NCBI RefSeq assembly: GCF_011745365.1
Contig: NW_024468915.1
Coordinates: 2,768,653 to 2,832,652 of the forward strand
Direction: 5' to 3'
DNA: 64,000 bases
Source of the DNA: Cryphonectria parasitica EP155
Taxonomy: Eukaryota > Ascomycota > Sordariomycetes > Diaporthales > Cryphonectriaceae
Shown here: in pieces, positions 24,960 through 38,377 of the stretch
Position numbering within the stretch: the first letter of the stretch is position 1
Layout: each line of letters opens with the position of its first letter
Translations under genes and position numbers: made by a program
Notes under the pieces: model-generated
Databases searched by the model: none
What the model was told of the DNA's origin: nothing
Seen by the model: the letters and a program-made list of their open reading frames with translations, nothing else

Positions 24960-27900
24960 TACAATCATTCTCAACTGCATTTCAAACGCTTTCTGAGGAG
25001 ATTAGTTTTCAGTTTATATAAGAATTCTTTATATTAGAATTTCAGTTTCAATTGAAATAAGTAGCTCTTAACTGAAAATCAAATAGAAGGAGTTGTATTC
25101 ATGCAACTAGCAGATTATAGTTTTTTTAGCGAAGAGTATAAGTTTCAAGTATTGCTTTTATTTTCAGAATTAAGTATTAGCTAGCTTAGCAAGAACACTT
25201 GCTAAGAAAAAATGATTAGCTTCTATTTATTCTTAAGCATGAGAATTGTAATTAGAGATCTGAATAAGCAGGATTTCAAGAGCTCTGATGGTTTTAGCTA
25301 TTTCAGCTTTGTTTTCTGATTCTTTATTAATAGTAATTTTGAAAGAGCATCTGAATACAAAAATGATTTCTTTCAAAATAAATTTCCTTATTTCTGCAGC
25401 TATAGCTTTCTTAAGAAGTCTTGTAAGTATATAGCTGATTAGATTATAGCAAGCTTCTGCAAAATATCTATAATTGCTATCTTTAGCTATATATTGAATA
25501 TTAATGCTAATCCTTGTAAAGAATTAATTTAAAAGAATTAGAATTATTTCTTTCTTTTATATCTTTAGATTGAACTTTGCATACTTCTTGCAATCCAAGA
25601 TAGCATTAGCTATATTTATTCAGAGATCTCTTCAGTAGTAGAATTGCTTGATATAAGCTACTATAGAATCTCAATCTTAATATTCAAATTTAGCATAATA
25701 TTCTCTAATAATTCAGTAATGAAGATTAGAATTATTTACTATTTATTAGCATAAGAGTTTTGCATTAGCATAGCGCTATAAAGCTTGATTAAGTACTTAA
25801 TGCTTTAATGCTTCTATTATAAAGTTCTTGCAATCTCTCTTGAAGAGTTTTGATAGAATAATCCTATAGCATAAGAACTCTATATATTATTTCAACTATT
25901 CTATTTACTGAAAAGTTGGATTTAGCAGTAATATTAGATTAGCTCTATCTGAGTTTATGCTATTAAGCTGAGCATTATACTAGTTTTTAATATTACTATT
26001 TTCATCTTTCTTAAATAATATTAAATATAAAGATCGAGAAAGAGTATTAGCTACAGAATTCTTTAACTCGGAAATATATTTAATAGTAAAATTAAATATC
26101 TTAATTATTGCTATTTATCTATTCAAAAGAGTACTGAGTATATTATTCATTTCTTTATTAAGTTGGTTTACTAGAATATAAGCATTGATTTCCAGAATGA
26201 AATAGTAATTATAGAGATGCTGCTAAAGAGATTATAAAGCATAGAGAATAGCGCAATACTTCCTCTTAGTAGCATTATACTTCTGTACTGCAATTATTCA
26301 GATTCTGCTAATGAAATATACTAGCTTTCGTTTATTCTCTACTATCTGTATTAATGCAATGCTTTAGCTTAATAAGCTTGCATTTACTATAAGAATAATC
26401 TTCTCAGTATTAGTGCTATAATTAATTGAAATAATAACTAAATGAAATATAAGTATTCAAATAAGTCTAGCAATAGCTTCTTTCTATTCCTTCTTCTATC
26501 TCTATATAATATCTTTCTTAAGAAGATTATAGAATAATTAAGCAATAATTGCAAAGTTTCAAATCCAAGCTGTATAATAAATAATCAGTTTAATGAAAGA
26601 GCGAATATTTTTGATATTCTTGCATTCTATTCAAGCTAGAAGCTTTTTCATCTTTCTATTCTGAGATTATTATTCGCTGGAACTAATAATATAATCAATT
26701 ATATTAACTTTTATTTAGCATTATTCTAACTTAAATACTGAGATTATAGCTTTAGCTAGCTCTGCATTTATAAGAATCTTATTAAGATTTCTAATATACT
26801 TAGCAATATACTTATGCATTCCGGAAAAGCTTAGAATCTCTTTATTCTTATAGATTATTATAAGATTATAAACAGAAATATTATTAAGAAAAAGCTAGTA
26901 TATATAAGAAATAAGATTATATAGAAATCTAATTATTATTCTTATAAACTAAGTAATAGAGTTAGTAGCATTCTAGAATAAAATATACATTCTGAATAAG
27001 CTTAAAAGCATTAAGAAGATTATTATATCTCTGCTATTAGAATATAATTGCACTTGGTTATATTTGGAAAAGAAGTTAAGTAATAAAAGAATCTTGCATA
27101 TAGCAAATTTCTCCAAGAATTCATCTGAAGTAAGCAGCATAAAAGCATTCTTAAAACTATGCTTATTATACTTTTAAGTATTATTAATTAGATATAAGCT
27201 ATTATTCTTTTTAATAATAAGAAACTAATTATTTCTGTATAATATATAGCTTTTTTTAATAATCTTCTGCTTAATATATTGTTTTAGAAGCTTTATTAGC
27301 TTTAGCTTGAAAGCATTAAGGATTGGAATATGCTTTGCTTAAAAGATTTTATAAGATATAGTTCTGATTTCTTGCAAGGAAGCTACTTCTTCAATAATCT
27401 TTTCAATCTTAGTAAAGTTCTATACAAGAGCTTTGATTCTGTTTCTTAATATGTATTTGAATATTTTCTTTTCAGCTTTAGAAAACCCTTTACAGTTTTT
27501 CTCTTATATAGCAGCTTACTGATCAGATCTTAGATGCTAATTAGAATTCAAATTGCTGAATTTGAATTCAATCTACTCATCATACTTGGTAAGCTTTGTA
27601 AATCGCTAAGCTTATTTTATCTTCTTAATCTTAGCAGACTTTTATCTGATTATTTCTTTTAATACTGAATTATTAAGCTGAGAATTATTAATTAGCTTAA
27701 TCTTCTTATCTTTAAGCTTATAAAGAATATTAATTAAGCTTAAGATATCTTTTCTTTTCTTTTCTATATAATATAGCTAGTATAAATAGCGTTAGCTGCT
27801 ATGCATTTCATATAAGCAAGACTCTTGGATTGCTTCTTTCTTATTTATTATAAAGCAACTCTTCTTCAACTTTCTTCTCATTAGTTCTACTATTAACTCA

Positions 27901-29700
27901 TTTATAATAGCTGCAATATTTCATTCAGATATAAATATTATAGCTGTATCTCTCTTCTTCAATAATATCTACTCTGAAATAATTTCTCTGCTAATAGCTC
28001 TGCATTTCTTAGAGTAGCTGCTAGTATTCAGTTTTTTGATATAATTCTATATAAATCCTTCTCTTCAAGGAGTTTCTGACTGCTGATTATAGTAATCAGT
28101 TATACTTTTCCAAAGATGAAGCTTGCATAGAGAAATCCAGGAATAGAATAATTAAAGAAAAGCTTGATTTGCATTATAAACAGCATTTCTAATAATATAG
28201 AATAATTTAGCAATATCAATTTATTATTAATAATATAGAATATTATCTGTTCAGAGAAGCTGCTATAGAAAATATTAGTTTCAAGAACTCTAACAAGCGC
28301 TATATCTGATTTATTGTATGTATATAAGATAATATTTGATATTAGTATATAAGATAAGCATATGCTTGAATATAGAGAGAGAGCTATTAAGCTTATTTCA
28401 GTATCTATATTCAGCATTGCTTATACAAGTTCATTTTCTTTATCTTTCAGCTGCAGAGGAATATATACTACTGAAGCAATGCTTCTATCTTGAATACTGC
28501 TGAGAGCAGTTATGAAAGCTGTTACAGAAGGAAATGAGGATTTGTTGAAAGCTTGAATCATATTAATAGTAAGCTTAATATAGCCAGATTTAGCAATAAG
28601 AAATAAAGCTTGAATTGCAGATAGTTGAGCTAGTTTCGAAAGATATTTAGTAATATTCCAAGTATTAATAATCTAACTATTAATAAGCTCTTTAGATTGA
28701 GAAAGCATTAAGATTCTGAGTTTATGCTATAATGAATTAGCTAATTTAGCAATATCTGCTTTATATAGGTTCGAGCTGGTTTAATTGTTGAGATTAATAA
28801 TTTTTCAAGCTTTAGAGCTGATTCCTTAAAGATTATAAATCAGATAAGCTTTCTATTCTAATAATATAACTGTTATTTTCCAGTCTGAAACTTTTAATAA
28901 GTAGTTTAGAAACTGATTTAGAAGCTTATTACTAATAGTCTGAATTATTAGCTCTCTGTTTAAACTATTAGATTGCTTGTTAGATTTCTTTAGTTTAATA
29001 TTCTCGAAATATATAGAAATCTTAACAGTTCTTATACTTGCATCTCCTCCAATCTTATTATTATCATACTCAGCCTTTTCAATACAGCACTTTTTTGCTT
29101 TACTTGCATTTATCTAAGCTTAAACAAGCTTAATATCTATAGCATTAATGCTGGAAAGCTTTAGTAAGTATAGTTTAGCTTAAGCTGAAGTAAGATATAA
29201 CTTCTCTATTTAAATCTTACTAGCATTGCTAAAGATCTTAATATTATTAATTCTATACTAATTGTTGCATTTGAGAACGGAATTAATCTCTTTCTATAAT
29301 ATCTTATTCTTAGCTATCTTAGAATCTCTACGCTATTTCTTATTCTCTTAGATTAAGCTGATATATTAAGAGATCTAAGAATCTTTAATACTCTTCAGCT
29401 ACTAATCTTTACAGAAACTGAGAATTAGATGAATTATATTGCTTTTAAAATTATTTCGAGCGAATATAATCTAGCTATATAATACTAATTTTAATCTAGA
29501 ATTCAGAAACTTCAAGCGATTATTAAGATGCTACTCTAGCTTTGCTAATACTAAAGCATAGCAAATGCTACAATTCATAATAATACAGAATTCTATACAT
29601 TCATAAGCTCTATGAAACTTTAATCTACAGCTATAGCATCTGTACAAAGTTCCATTCTTCTTCAGGATTTCATTAATCTCCGCTTGCTATACTTCAGAAT
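24960..29700 (-). pseudogene. F2 gag-pol (RIP-inactivated)
   Basis: Gag CCHC knuckle intact at 29597-29638. The protease motif Asp-Thr-Glu (Gly lost) is at 28397-28405, in frame with the knuckle. RT spans about 27120-26700, with the FLNN motif (normally FLDD) at 26880-26891. The integrase core is at about 25230-25560, recognisable from a D-x-Q-Y-x-A-K-D block and downstream Glu-Asn-Lys. The RT frame differs from the gag/protease frame. The RT belongs to a Gypsy lineage distinct from families 1 and 3: FLDD, and a DSRD-type palm upstream. Plus-strand reading of 24100-24960 shows nothing convincing; the C-terminal limit of pol is not resolved. Confidence 0.7.
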
Positions 29701-30936
29701 ACTGCTTTCTCTCATTCTTCGAACTTATATAGATAATACTTATCTGCAAGGAATTTGCATTTCTCTAAAAAGAATTTCTTGCAGAAACAGTTTGGAAATG
29801 CTTGATTAGTTATAAGATCTTCTGTAAAGCTTTGATTTGGTTATACAAGATATTTTGTATTTATCTGAGAGTATTAGTCTGTAGCTTTAAGGATTTTGCT
29901 ATTGCAATTTGATTAATGTGAAATTGCTTTATTATTAAAGCTAATTAGTTATATTCTTGATTGCTTTTCTAAGCAGATTTAGCTTTTAAAATCTGCTTAG
30001 TTAATTTAAGCTAAGCTTGCTAATTATAAGTTGATTATTAAAGTAATTAATAGTATAATAGCTTTATTACTTATTCTAATAAGTTTATTAGTTAATTGAA
30101 AGCATTATGTATTGAATATAGAATAGGAATAAGCTGTATCTAGTTAAGGATTAGCTGAGATGGAAATATAGAAGGATCTTGGAATTGAGTTTATTAATAA
30201 AGTTAGAGATTAGTAGTACTGAAGGCAAGTTAGTCTTAAGTTTTCTCCTGAAGTGCTTTATAATAAATCTTCAACAGCTTTTCCATAAGATAAAGCTACT
30301 TCTTATTACTAATATTTTCAGCAGTAATACTATAATTAGCTCAGAAGCGCTTAATCTAGATTGAAGAAAGCTTTATTTATGCTTCTGCTACAGATTAACT
30401 ATTTCTAATCTTAAGATGAATAAGAGCATTATTATAGTTTATAATAAATAATTAGAAGCTAGCAGCATTAGTAATAAAATAGTTGTTAATAATATTCAGA
30501 TGCTTCTGCTTGAAAGTATATATTTGAAGATGATTCCAAGAGCAATAAGCAACTAATAGTTACTCTTTCTATTTATTTCAAGTTTTAGCGCTTATAGTAA
30601 ATCTTTCTACTTCTTTAGCAACAATTATATCTGCATAAAAGCTTTTCATAAAGTTGAATACTTGAATATTATTAATCCCTTTGATCTGATGCTACTAATC
30701 GAATCGCTTTAGCTATAAAAAGATTTCTATACAAGCAAACAACATTAATTCATTACTAGCAAGCTTACTGTGAAAGAAGAATCTGAAGTTCTGATTATAG
30801 TGGTTATTAGCTAGGTAATTAGCTGAACTGAGTATCTGATTGGAAGAGCTTTTAGATATAGAAGCTATCTTCTCTCTTGATTATTGCTTTCTCTAATATT
30901 TCTTTGCTTTTCTAGTTTGAGATTTTTGAGTTGAGA
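29700..30936 (-). other. F2 leader / N-terminal gag, unassigned
   Basis: Very AT-rich sequence between the insertion site of C and the recognisable gag knuckle. It should hold the N-terminal part of gag. Apart from a 61-codon plus-strand frame (30179-30364) that I regard as chance, I see no motif. Confidence 0.4.
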
Positions 30937-30941
30937 GTACT

Positions 30942-31392
30942 TGTAATGAGCACTGCAGCAATCCGAAGATTCCTAAGTACACGAAGAGTTTATGCTAACA
31001 AGAGCGGTGTCAAAGTGTTAAGTCCTTGAATACGGAACCGTACAAGTCCTAATAAGCGATGCAAGTGTTCACTGCCTTTGGGGCTACTCAGTGTATGAAA
31101 CTGAATACTTAGATTGACAACTGAAGAGCTATGTACTGAATCCGTCTAATGGTAATAACCGTGTCCTTATATATCCAGCTCTTCAGTATGGCTCATTGGG
31201 ATCGCTGGCGAGTCTAGCGATCCAAGGTGTGAAGCTCGTTGGGATCGCTAGCAAGCCTAACGATCCTCTCTTCTTTACAATCCTAACTCTGGATTATGTA
31301 ATCAATGCTTTGTTAGAACGTTGAGTCCTTGATATCTGATTCCTGTTACTCGTGATCTGTTCTGTAATCTGCATATTGGATGGGTTATAATA
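30942..31392 (-). repeat. C 3' LTR (451 bp)
   Basis: By hand count it differs from the other C LTR at 36 of 451 positions (8%). All are transitions, with no gaps. Mutations of this copy concentrate in its inner half (31200-31392), next to the internal region. Confidence 0.95.
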
Positions 31393-31483
31393 TTATCTCC
31401 CTTCTATTAGTTATTATTCTCAACGATCTTCTATAAGTATTCTGATAAGTCTTTGTATTTATAATCTTGCTTTCCTAATCGAG

Positions 31484-32110
31484 ATATCGAATAGAATTAA
31501 CAAAGTTGCGAAACTGAAATCCTCGAATCCTTGCTCTGACAAAAAGAAGCAGAAAGATCTCCTTCTTCAGTCCATTCTTTCAAACAGTTTCGATATGCAT
31601 CTCTGTTCTTATTGCGATAATCGAGGCTTGCAATTGTATATCGTTTCTTCTTACGATTCATTCCGTTGCTCGGAGTGCGTTTCCCAGAATCGCGCTAAAT
31701 GCGATGTTCTGGAGCTGATGAATGCTGCTGAACTCCTTCTTATCTCTACTCAGCATCGAAAGCTGGAGGATGAGATAGAAGAGTTGGAATTGAAATTGCT
31801 TTGACTGTGTTAACAAAAGAAGATATGGTGTGAAAGGATATCTCGGGCTATTTGTTGAGATCTCAAGAACCTTGAAGATCTTGAGAAGGAGGAGGCTGAG
31901 GAGGCTGAGGCTGAGAGGGTCTGTATTGCTGCTGAAGTGCAGGCTGTGGTGGCTGAGGAATCTGCTGTTGTAGCTGGAGATTCTTCTTTTGAGGGTTTTG
32001 ACTGGAATTCTGTGGATCTGGGGAATTCTGTGGTAGATTGGTTGGGCTTTCTGGAGAGTGAGGTTCCCGAGGCTTCTGAGTTTCGCTTCGGGGCGGAGCG
32101 ATCGTCTTAG
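31484..32110 (+). pseudogene. C antisense accessory gene (six-Cys cluster protein)
   Basis: 209 codons in one register, opposite to pol, from ATA TCG AAT AGA at 31484 (ATG lost) to TAG at 32108-32110. The cluster from about 31604 is CX2CX7[Y]X9CX2CX7C: five of six Cys are present and the third is Tyr. A long charged coiled coil (Leu/Glu/Arg/Lys) follows, interrupted by three stops (31802 TGA, 31811 TAA, 31856 TGA). The last 60 codons are open and end in the FDWNS...FLES tail, Glu/Asp-rich and about 75% identical to D by eye. The TAG overlaps the pol TAA (complement 32107-32109). A promoter would lie in or near the 3' LTR on the antisense side. Function unknown; a zinc-cluster regulator is possible. 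Confidence 0.7.
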
Positions 32111-35100
32111 GTACTGGTTTCCTTCTTTTTCCAATACTCAGCTATTCTTTCCTGAGCGTTCTTAACGTTCTTCTGTGGTTCCCATGAATTTTCGCTTGCT
32201 GGGTAACCTTTTCACTTGATGAGGTATTCCCTTGTGTTGTCTGTGCCTCTGTGCTTGAGGATCTTCTCTACCTCATACTCTGGTTCATTGTTTTCCACTT
32301 CTGCTATATTGTCTGTTAGTGTTTCCTATGCTGCTGATTCCAGTAGTAAGATGTGGAAAACTAAGTGTATTCTCATTCTATGAGGTAATGCTAACTTGTA
32401 GTTGATCGGAGAAATCTGTTGCAAGATTTTGAATGATCCCAACTTCTTGTAATTAAATTTGTTGCTAGATTTAGTTGTTTTAATGTTTTTTCGAAGTAGG
32501 TAGATCTTATCTCCCTTTTGTAGGATTGGTCCCTCAATTCTTTTGGAGTTTGCATACTGCATTATTTGTTCTTGAATGAATTGTAATTCTGATTGGAGTT
32601 TCTTCTAAACTTTCTTAATCTTCTTAATCCTTTTGTCTGCAGCTTCTGCATCTGCGCTTAGCAGTGCTTTGTAGTAAGCTGTTGGGTTGTATCTGTAGAG
32701 TGTGAAGAATAGTGATTTCTTTGTTGTGCTTGTATCCGCGCTATTATAAGCGAACTGTGCGAGAAGCAACAGATTAATCCAGTTGTTCTGTTTCTGGTTA
32801 ATATAGTATTAAAGGTATTATTCAATAATCTGATTCATTCTTTCTATCTGTTTATCTGTTTGCAAGTAAAATGCTGTAAACATTCTGTAATGTGTTCCGA
32901 GCTGTTTTATAAATAAAGTTCAAAACTTTGAGTTGAACTTTCTATCTCTGTTGGAGATTACTTCTTCTGATATGCTGTAGTTAGCAATGATCATTCTAAG
33001 AAATGCATATGCGAGTTTCTCTGCTATACTGCTTTCCTTATAAAGGAGAAAATAAGCATACTTACTCAGTCTGCAAACTACTACTAGGATGCTATCGTAT
33101 TGCATCTTAGTTAAGAGTTCTTGTAAGAGAGATAGCTTGGTAATGAAGTTTAAACTGATGGATTGCTAAACAATCATAGATACTAGTAAGGAGTGCAGTA
33201 GTTCATAAGGCTTATATCTTTCTGCTTTATTCTTCTTGCAGCTATTGCATTATTATAAGATATTCTTAATTCTTTTTCTAAGATCTGGTAGATTTCAGTA
33301 TTTTTTGATGCATTCGTAGGTTGCTCTGATTCTCTAGTGCTTATATGCTGGTGCACTGTATATCTCCTTAATATAGTTGTCTTGTTCGTCTGAAGTTATT
33401 AATTCTGAATTCTTTTCCAAGAATCCTATCCTGAGAGCAGCATTCAGTTCCCTGTATGCATTGATAAGATTTTCTGATTTATCTTGAGCGAAGATGTTCT
33501 GTATATCTGAGGAATCTGCATTTCAATGATCTAATCTTCTGCTGAAAGCATCTGCTCGTTCGTTCTCCAAGCCTTTGCAGTGCACAATTTTAAAATCGAA
33601 TTGTAAGAGGAATTCTGCCCATCTGACTTATCGCTTATTTAAAACTTTAGTTATTATGAACATAATCAGATTCTTGTAATCCGAGTAAACTATGATTGAG
33701 TATTGTACGCTGATAAGATAGTATTGCTACTTCTCGAAAGCTTTTACTATTGCTATAAGCTTCTGATCAGGGATTCCGTAGTTGATTTCTGGGCTGTTCA
33801 ACTTCTTCGAGAAGTTGCTTACAATCCTCAGACATTCTTGGTTATCTCGCTGACCAAGTTGTCCTCCGAGTACATATCCTGATGCATTGGTCTTAACTTC
33901 AAAGGATTTATAGGAGTCTGCTTTACACAGAATCGGTTCTGAGATGATATGCCTAATGATTTTGTTGAAAGCTTCTTATGCTTTAAAGATTCATTTAAAG
34001 AATTGATCCCTTTTGATAAGATTAGTAAGAGAATGCGCGATTCAGCTATAGTTCTTAATGAACTATCTGTAGAAGTTAACATATTCGAGAAAAGATCTAA
34101 CATTTCTAACGTTCTTAGGAATTAGCTAGTTCCTAATAGCTTCTATCTTATCCTTCTGTAGCTTGATACATCTTGGCTCAATTGTGAATCCGAGATAGTT
34201 GACTTTTTGTATATAAAAGTAACTCTTTGCGGATTCTACAAGAAGTTTTGCATCTTGGAGCGTCTGCAATACTGTTTCCACATGTTTCTTATATTCTTCA
34301 AATATTCGAGAATAAATAAGGATATTATTAAGATAAGCGATAATGAACTGATCCAGATGCTTATATAAAACGTGATTGATTATTTCCTGAAATGAAGCTG
34401 AAGCATTCATTAAACCAAAGAGCATAATCAAATATTCGTAGTATTTATAACGTATTCTGAAAGCAGTTTTCCATTCTTCTCCTTTCTTTATTCTAATCAG
34501 ATTATAAGCTTCTTTCAGATTCAGAACTGTAAATCACTGTATTTCTTGCAATCTATCTTGTAATTCCTTGATAAGTAGCAATAAATATCAGTTCTTGATT
34601 GTAATATTGTTGAGTTGCTTATAGTTAATACATAGCTTAAGCTTGCTGTTTTTCTTGAGTATAAACAGAATGGGATATCCTGCTAGTAATCGCAATGATC
34701 GTATATATCCTTTCTTAAGATTCTCATCGAAGTACTCCCGAAATGCCTCTAGCTATGCCTTATCTAGTCCGTAAATAGGGAAGAATTTGAGCTGTTTTTC
34801 TTCTTATAGCAGGATCTCGTAGTTGTATGAGCTGTATTCTGGCAGTTCTGTATCCAATTCTTCCTGAAATAGTTTCTTAAACTTATAGTATTCTTATAAT
34901 ATATTCGCAAGTATTGATTCTAGTCTTTGTACTGTTTCTGCTATCTGAAGGAATAGTAGGTACTGTTGAGCATGCTTCTTTTCTGATAGCGTTTTCGAAG
35001 GCCTTGAGCGTCCGCTCCAGGCCGGAGCAAGCGCTCGAGAGCCTGGTTTCGAAGTTTTTCCTGTATGGATTCATAATCCACTTTCTGAAGCCTTTCCTTA

Positions 35101-37862
35101 TCGCTCCGGAGCGAACCAACTTGCTGAGGATCTCGCTTCCGTTGTTTTGCTAACCTGTTAGCGCCCTAGTACTATTTGGATTTGCTTATCACTAAGTCCT
35201 TCTCCTTGAACTGCCAGCCCTGCTGACTTGGAAGTATGTATGAAGTTGTGTAAAGCTTCTTTTCCTAAGTATTCTTCAACCACTAGCTTCGATCCTGCGC
35301 TATTAATTGCAACTATCTCTCTGAATACAGCTTGTTCCCATAAGAGCTAGCTAGTAGTTCAATCGATTCGAGAATTATGCTTCTTAAGCCATAGAAGCTC
35401 CATAATCAGCTTATGCTATATTGTATTCATGATATCAAAGGAAGCTCTGATTATGCATTCTTGAATCAAGATAGATAGATGATCAGTTTCCTTATCAATT
35501 ACTCCTTGGTTATATGCAACAAGTTGTTCTTCCACAGTGCTGAGAGTATATGAATATCTCTTCCATCTCCATTGTAATTATACCTAATTAACGATATATG
35601 GAGATATAAAGTTTCCCTGAGCGCTACTATCCAATAGTGCGCTATATCTGTATTCTTGAATATATATATCGAACTTGATGTAAGCATAATCTGTTCTAGA
35701 AGCTTTATATAAGAACCATTCCGATCTGATTATCTGCAGTCCCTTTACAAGCGATCCTATCCTTTTGAATTTATTAAGAACTGTTTATTCTTCTAAGCTT
35801 GCTTTGCTGCTTCTTAAGCAAGCTTCTTAGCTTACTTTTGCCCATATCATCATTATTCCTAATCTTTCTTCTATTAATGCTAGTTGCAAACTTTATTATT
35901 AATGTAAATCATGCAGAGTATCATTCTGCACTGCTACCATTTTATTTTCTTGTTCATGCATTGCATGGAGCAGTCATCTGATAGTCCGATATATGCATTG
36001 TAATGCTATCTGTTAAGAACCTTCCTGAAGCGGAGTTCCTATTCTTCAACAGCCTGAAGGATTTATTCTGATTCTCTGATGGGGAACTATTCGTATTGCA
36101 CCTTATCTAAGAAATGCGTTCTGCAGCTATGATAGATGCAGGAGATCCAAGCCAATTCGTAGTATAGATTGTAAAGTAAGCTAACCCAGGAGTCCTCATC
36201 TTCTCGTACCTTAATATCCTGCAAGAAGATGCAGGTAAAGAGCTCCTCTAGTTCTATCCCATAGATAAGATATTCAATTCATATTATTTCCTTGTTCCAT
36301 TCAATATCAAAGGGAAACCTTTCTTTAAGCTTGTTGGGCATGTTGTTCGCAGGAAGTTTCTGCAAGCTGCTAGATTGTTTGCTCTAGCTTGATCCTTCTA
36401 TTGCTTAAGAAGCGTTCTCTATATTGCTTAGATATTCGTACCAGTAGCTAAGAGAGTACCATTCCTTATTCATATCCCTGATCATAGTGCTTAGCATAAG
36501 CGATGAAGAACGTTGAAGGGTATCATTGTTAAACCCTTCTTCCAACGCCTGAATGCTCTGTTCCACAATATCAGAGCAGTCTGAGTTGCTATCCGTAGAA
36601 GTGCTGGGCATGCACTCTCGTTCTGCTGTTGCTATTTGTCTGCGGCGCTGAGGCTTCTAAGAGAACTATTCTGAACCTTCCTTACTCGAGAGATGTATTA
36701 AGCAGTTGTTGTTATAGCAGAATATTCAGCTAAGACTTCCATAATCAACAGAGTCCAACACTTGCTCCAAGGAGGTGTTTTTGCTCAGTTGATTGGGTTT
36801 CTATCGTCGAGCAACATTCATCTAGTATTCTTTCTGAACTAGTTGCTATTTGTTCTTTCGGGATTGATAGCAGTTGCATGCAATATATTCTTGTTTGTTA
36901 CAGTTGTAGCAAGTAACGCTGTTCCTTTTGCTATACTGCCTGTTAGCAGCATTGAATTCCATGGGACCAGCGTGTGTGGTGCTGCTCTGAGCTGTGCTGC
37001 TATATCGACCGCTGTTCTTATTTTGAAGTTTCTTGCTCGTATTAGCTGGAAATCTCTAAATCTAGCTTCCTCTCTTCTTGAACTTCTCTATCCATTGCTC
37101 GTACAGACGGTTGTTGATGCGGATTGCTTGGTTAGAGAACATTGCAAAGTTCTCTAGCTAATCCTGCTTGAAGATCTCGTCCTTAACGTCGTTCTTGAGT
37201 CCCTTGTAATAGTGCTCCATAAGATTCTTATTTTCCTACGAGAGTTGCGCTGAGAATTGCTTGAATCTGACTGTATAAGCAGAAGCTAACTTGATCTGTC
37301 TGAGGTTTATGAGCTGCTGAGCTGTAATGCATTCTTCGTTGGGATTACTAAAGATCTCTTTGAGAGCTTTCTCAAAGCTCTTAAAGGAATTGAACATATT
37401 CTTGGTATTCTGGGTATATGCATTGGGGTTGTTCTGATGCTCCAAGTGATTGCATAGAAAAGGTTTGTATCAAATAAGAGCATTCTTTTCGAGATGAGTT
37501 CCTGCAAGAATGATCTTCTTAGATTCCATAGTGAACTGGGTTGCATAGTGCAAGAAATATACTCTGCAGTAGGTAAGGAATCTATATAGCGTTTTCTGGT
37601 TGCTATCATACATAGCAGGCTTGTTCATCTTATATGCCTTTCCAGCGCCACTGGTGGTTGCAGAGGTGGACTGCGCCTGCTGAGCCTGTTGGGCTAGCTG
37701 AGCCTGTTGGGCTAGCTGAGCCTGTTGGTTGGCGATAGTAGCGCTCTGGGCCTGCTGTTGTTCGCGCAGGTTCTGGATACGCTGGGTGAGCTGGTATACC
37801 TGGTTGACCAGTTCTTTCTGAGTGGGGGCGCGCGGGGATGAAGGGATTCCTGGAGGAGCTAT
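32107..37862 (-). pseudogene. C gag-pol (RIP-inactivated)
   Basis: Start codon ATA at 37860-37862. A Gln-rich N-terminus carries tandem QAQLAQ-type repeats. Gag knuckle at 36870-36911 (His to Tyr). Protease Asp-Ser-Gly is now Asn-Ser-Lys at 35763-35771, in frame with gag. RT motif YLNN at 34324-34335; integrase catalytic Asp to Asn at 32950-32952. The chromodomain at about 32150-32300 is well preserved (EYEVE...KWKGY...SWEP pattern). The stop is TAA 32107-32109. Sizeable open blocks remain (RT palm 34126-34431, integrase 32920-33105, C-terminal integrase 32326-32562). RT is out of frame with gag by 3527 nt. Confidence 0.9.
37682..37728 (-). repeat. 18-bp tandem repeat in C gag
   Basis: GAGCCTGTTGGGCTAGCT is repeated about 2.6 times. 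It encodes a six-residue Gln/Ala/Leu unit in the coiled-coil N-terminus of Gag. Copy A has one unit fewer, and 18 bp keeps the frame. Confidence 0.85.
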
Positions 37863-37903
37863 TGTGTTCCGTATTGCTCAAGGGGTAATACTGAATCGTT
37901 CTT

Positions 37904-37921
37904 GAACAAGAGTTGTCAAAA
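37904..37921 (-). other. C primer-binding site, likely self-priming
   Basis: On the element strand, TTTTGACAACTCTTGTTC follows the 5' LTR directly. It does not start with TGG, so it does not fit the 3' CCA end of a tRNA. Its core TTGACAACT is exactly complementary to AGTTGTCAA inside the LTR (complement 38094-38102), about 50 nt downstream of a TATA box. That is the arrangement of Tf1-type self-priming elements. Confidence 0.6.
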
Positions 37922-38372
37922 TGTAATGAGCACTGCAGTAATCTGAAGATTTCTAAGTATATGAAGAGTTTATGCTAATAAGAGCGGTGTTAAAGTGTTA
38001 AGTTCTTGAATACGGAACTGTACAAGTTCTAATAAGCGATGCAAGTGTTCACTGCCTTTGGGGCTACTCAGTGTATGAAACTGAATACTTAGATTGACAA
38101 CTGAAGAGCTATGTACTGAATCCGTCTAATAGTAATGACTGTATTCTTATATATCCAGCTCTTCAGTATGGCTCGTTGGGATCGCTGGCGAGTCTAGCGA
38201 TCCAAGGTATGAAGCTCGTTGGGATCGCTAGCGAGCCCAACGATCCTCCCTCCTTTACAACCCTAACCCTGGGTTATGTAATCAATGCTTTGTCAGAACG
38301 TTGAGTCCTTAACACCTGGTCCCTGTTACTCGTGACCTGTTCTGTGACCTGCATGTTGGATGGGTCATAACA
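37922..38372 (-). repeat. C 5' LTR (451 bp) with U3 hairpins and TATA box
   Basis: On the element strand: TGTTATGACCC, then a U3 with telomere-like CCCTAACCCT (plus strand, 38261-38270), then two copies of a motif beginning GCTCGTTGGGATCGCT (38171 and 38214). The first forms an 8-bp inverted repeat (38179-38186 with 38196-38203). A TATATAAG box follows, then the self-priming site. The outer (U3) half is unmutated while the inner half carries RIP changes. Confidence 0.93.
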
Positions 38373-38377
38373 GTACT

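Larger units (their letters stand above)
30942..38372 (-). mobile_element. C: complete family-1 element, the youngest copy, nested in F2
   Basis: 7431 bp with two 451-bp LTRs and a perfect duplication GTACT (30937-30941 and 38373-38377). It is the least mutated family-1 copy: GC-rich blocks survive in the antisense gene, the gag N-terminus and the outer halves of both LTRs. It is also one of the two deepest insertions in the nest, so a young age is expected. Confidence 0.96.
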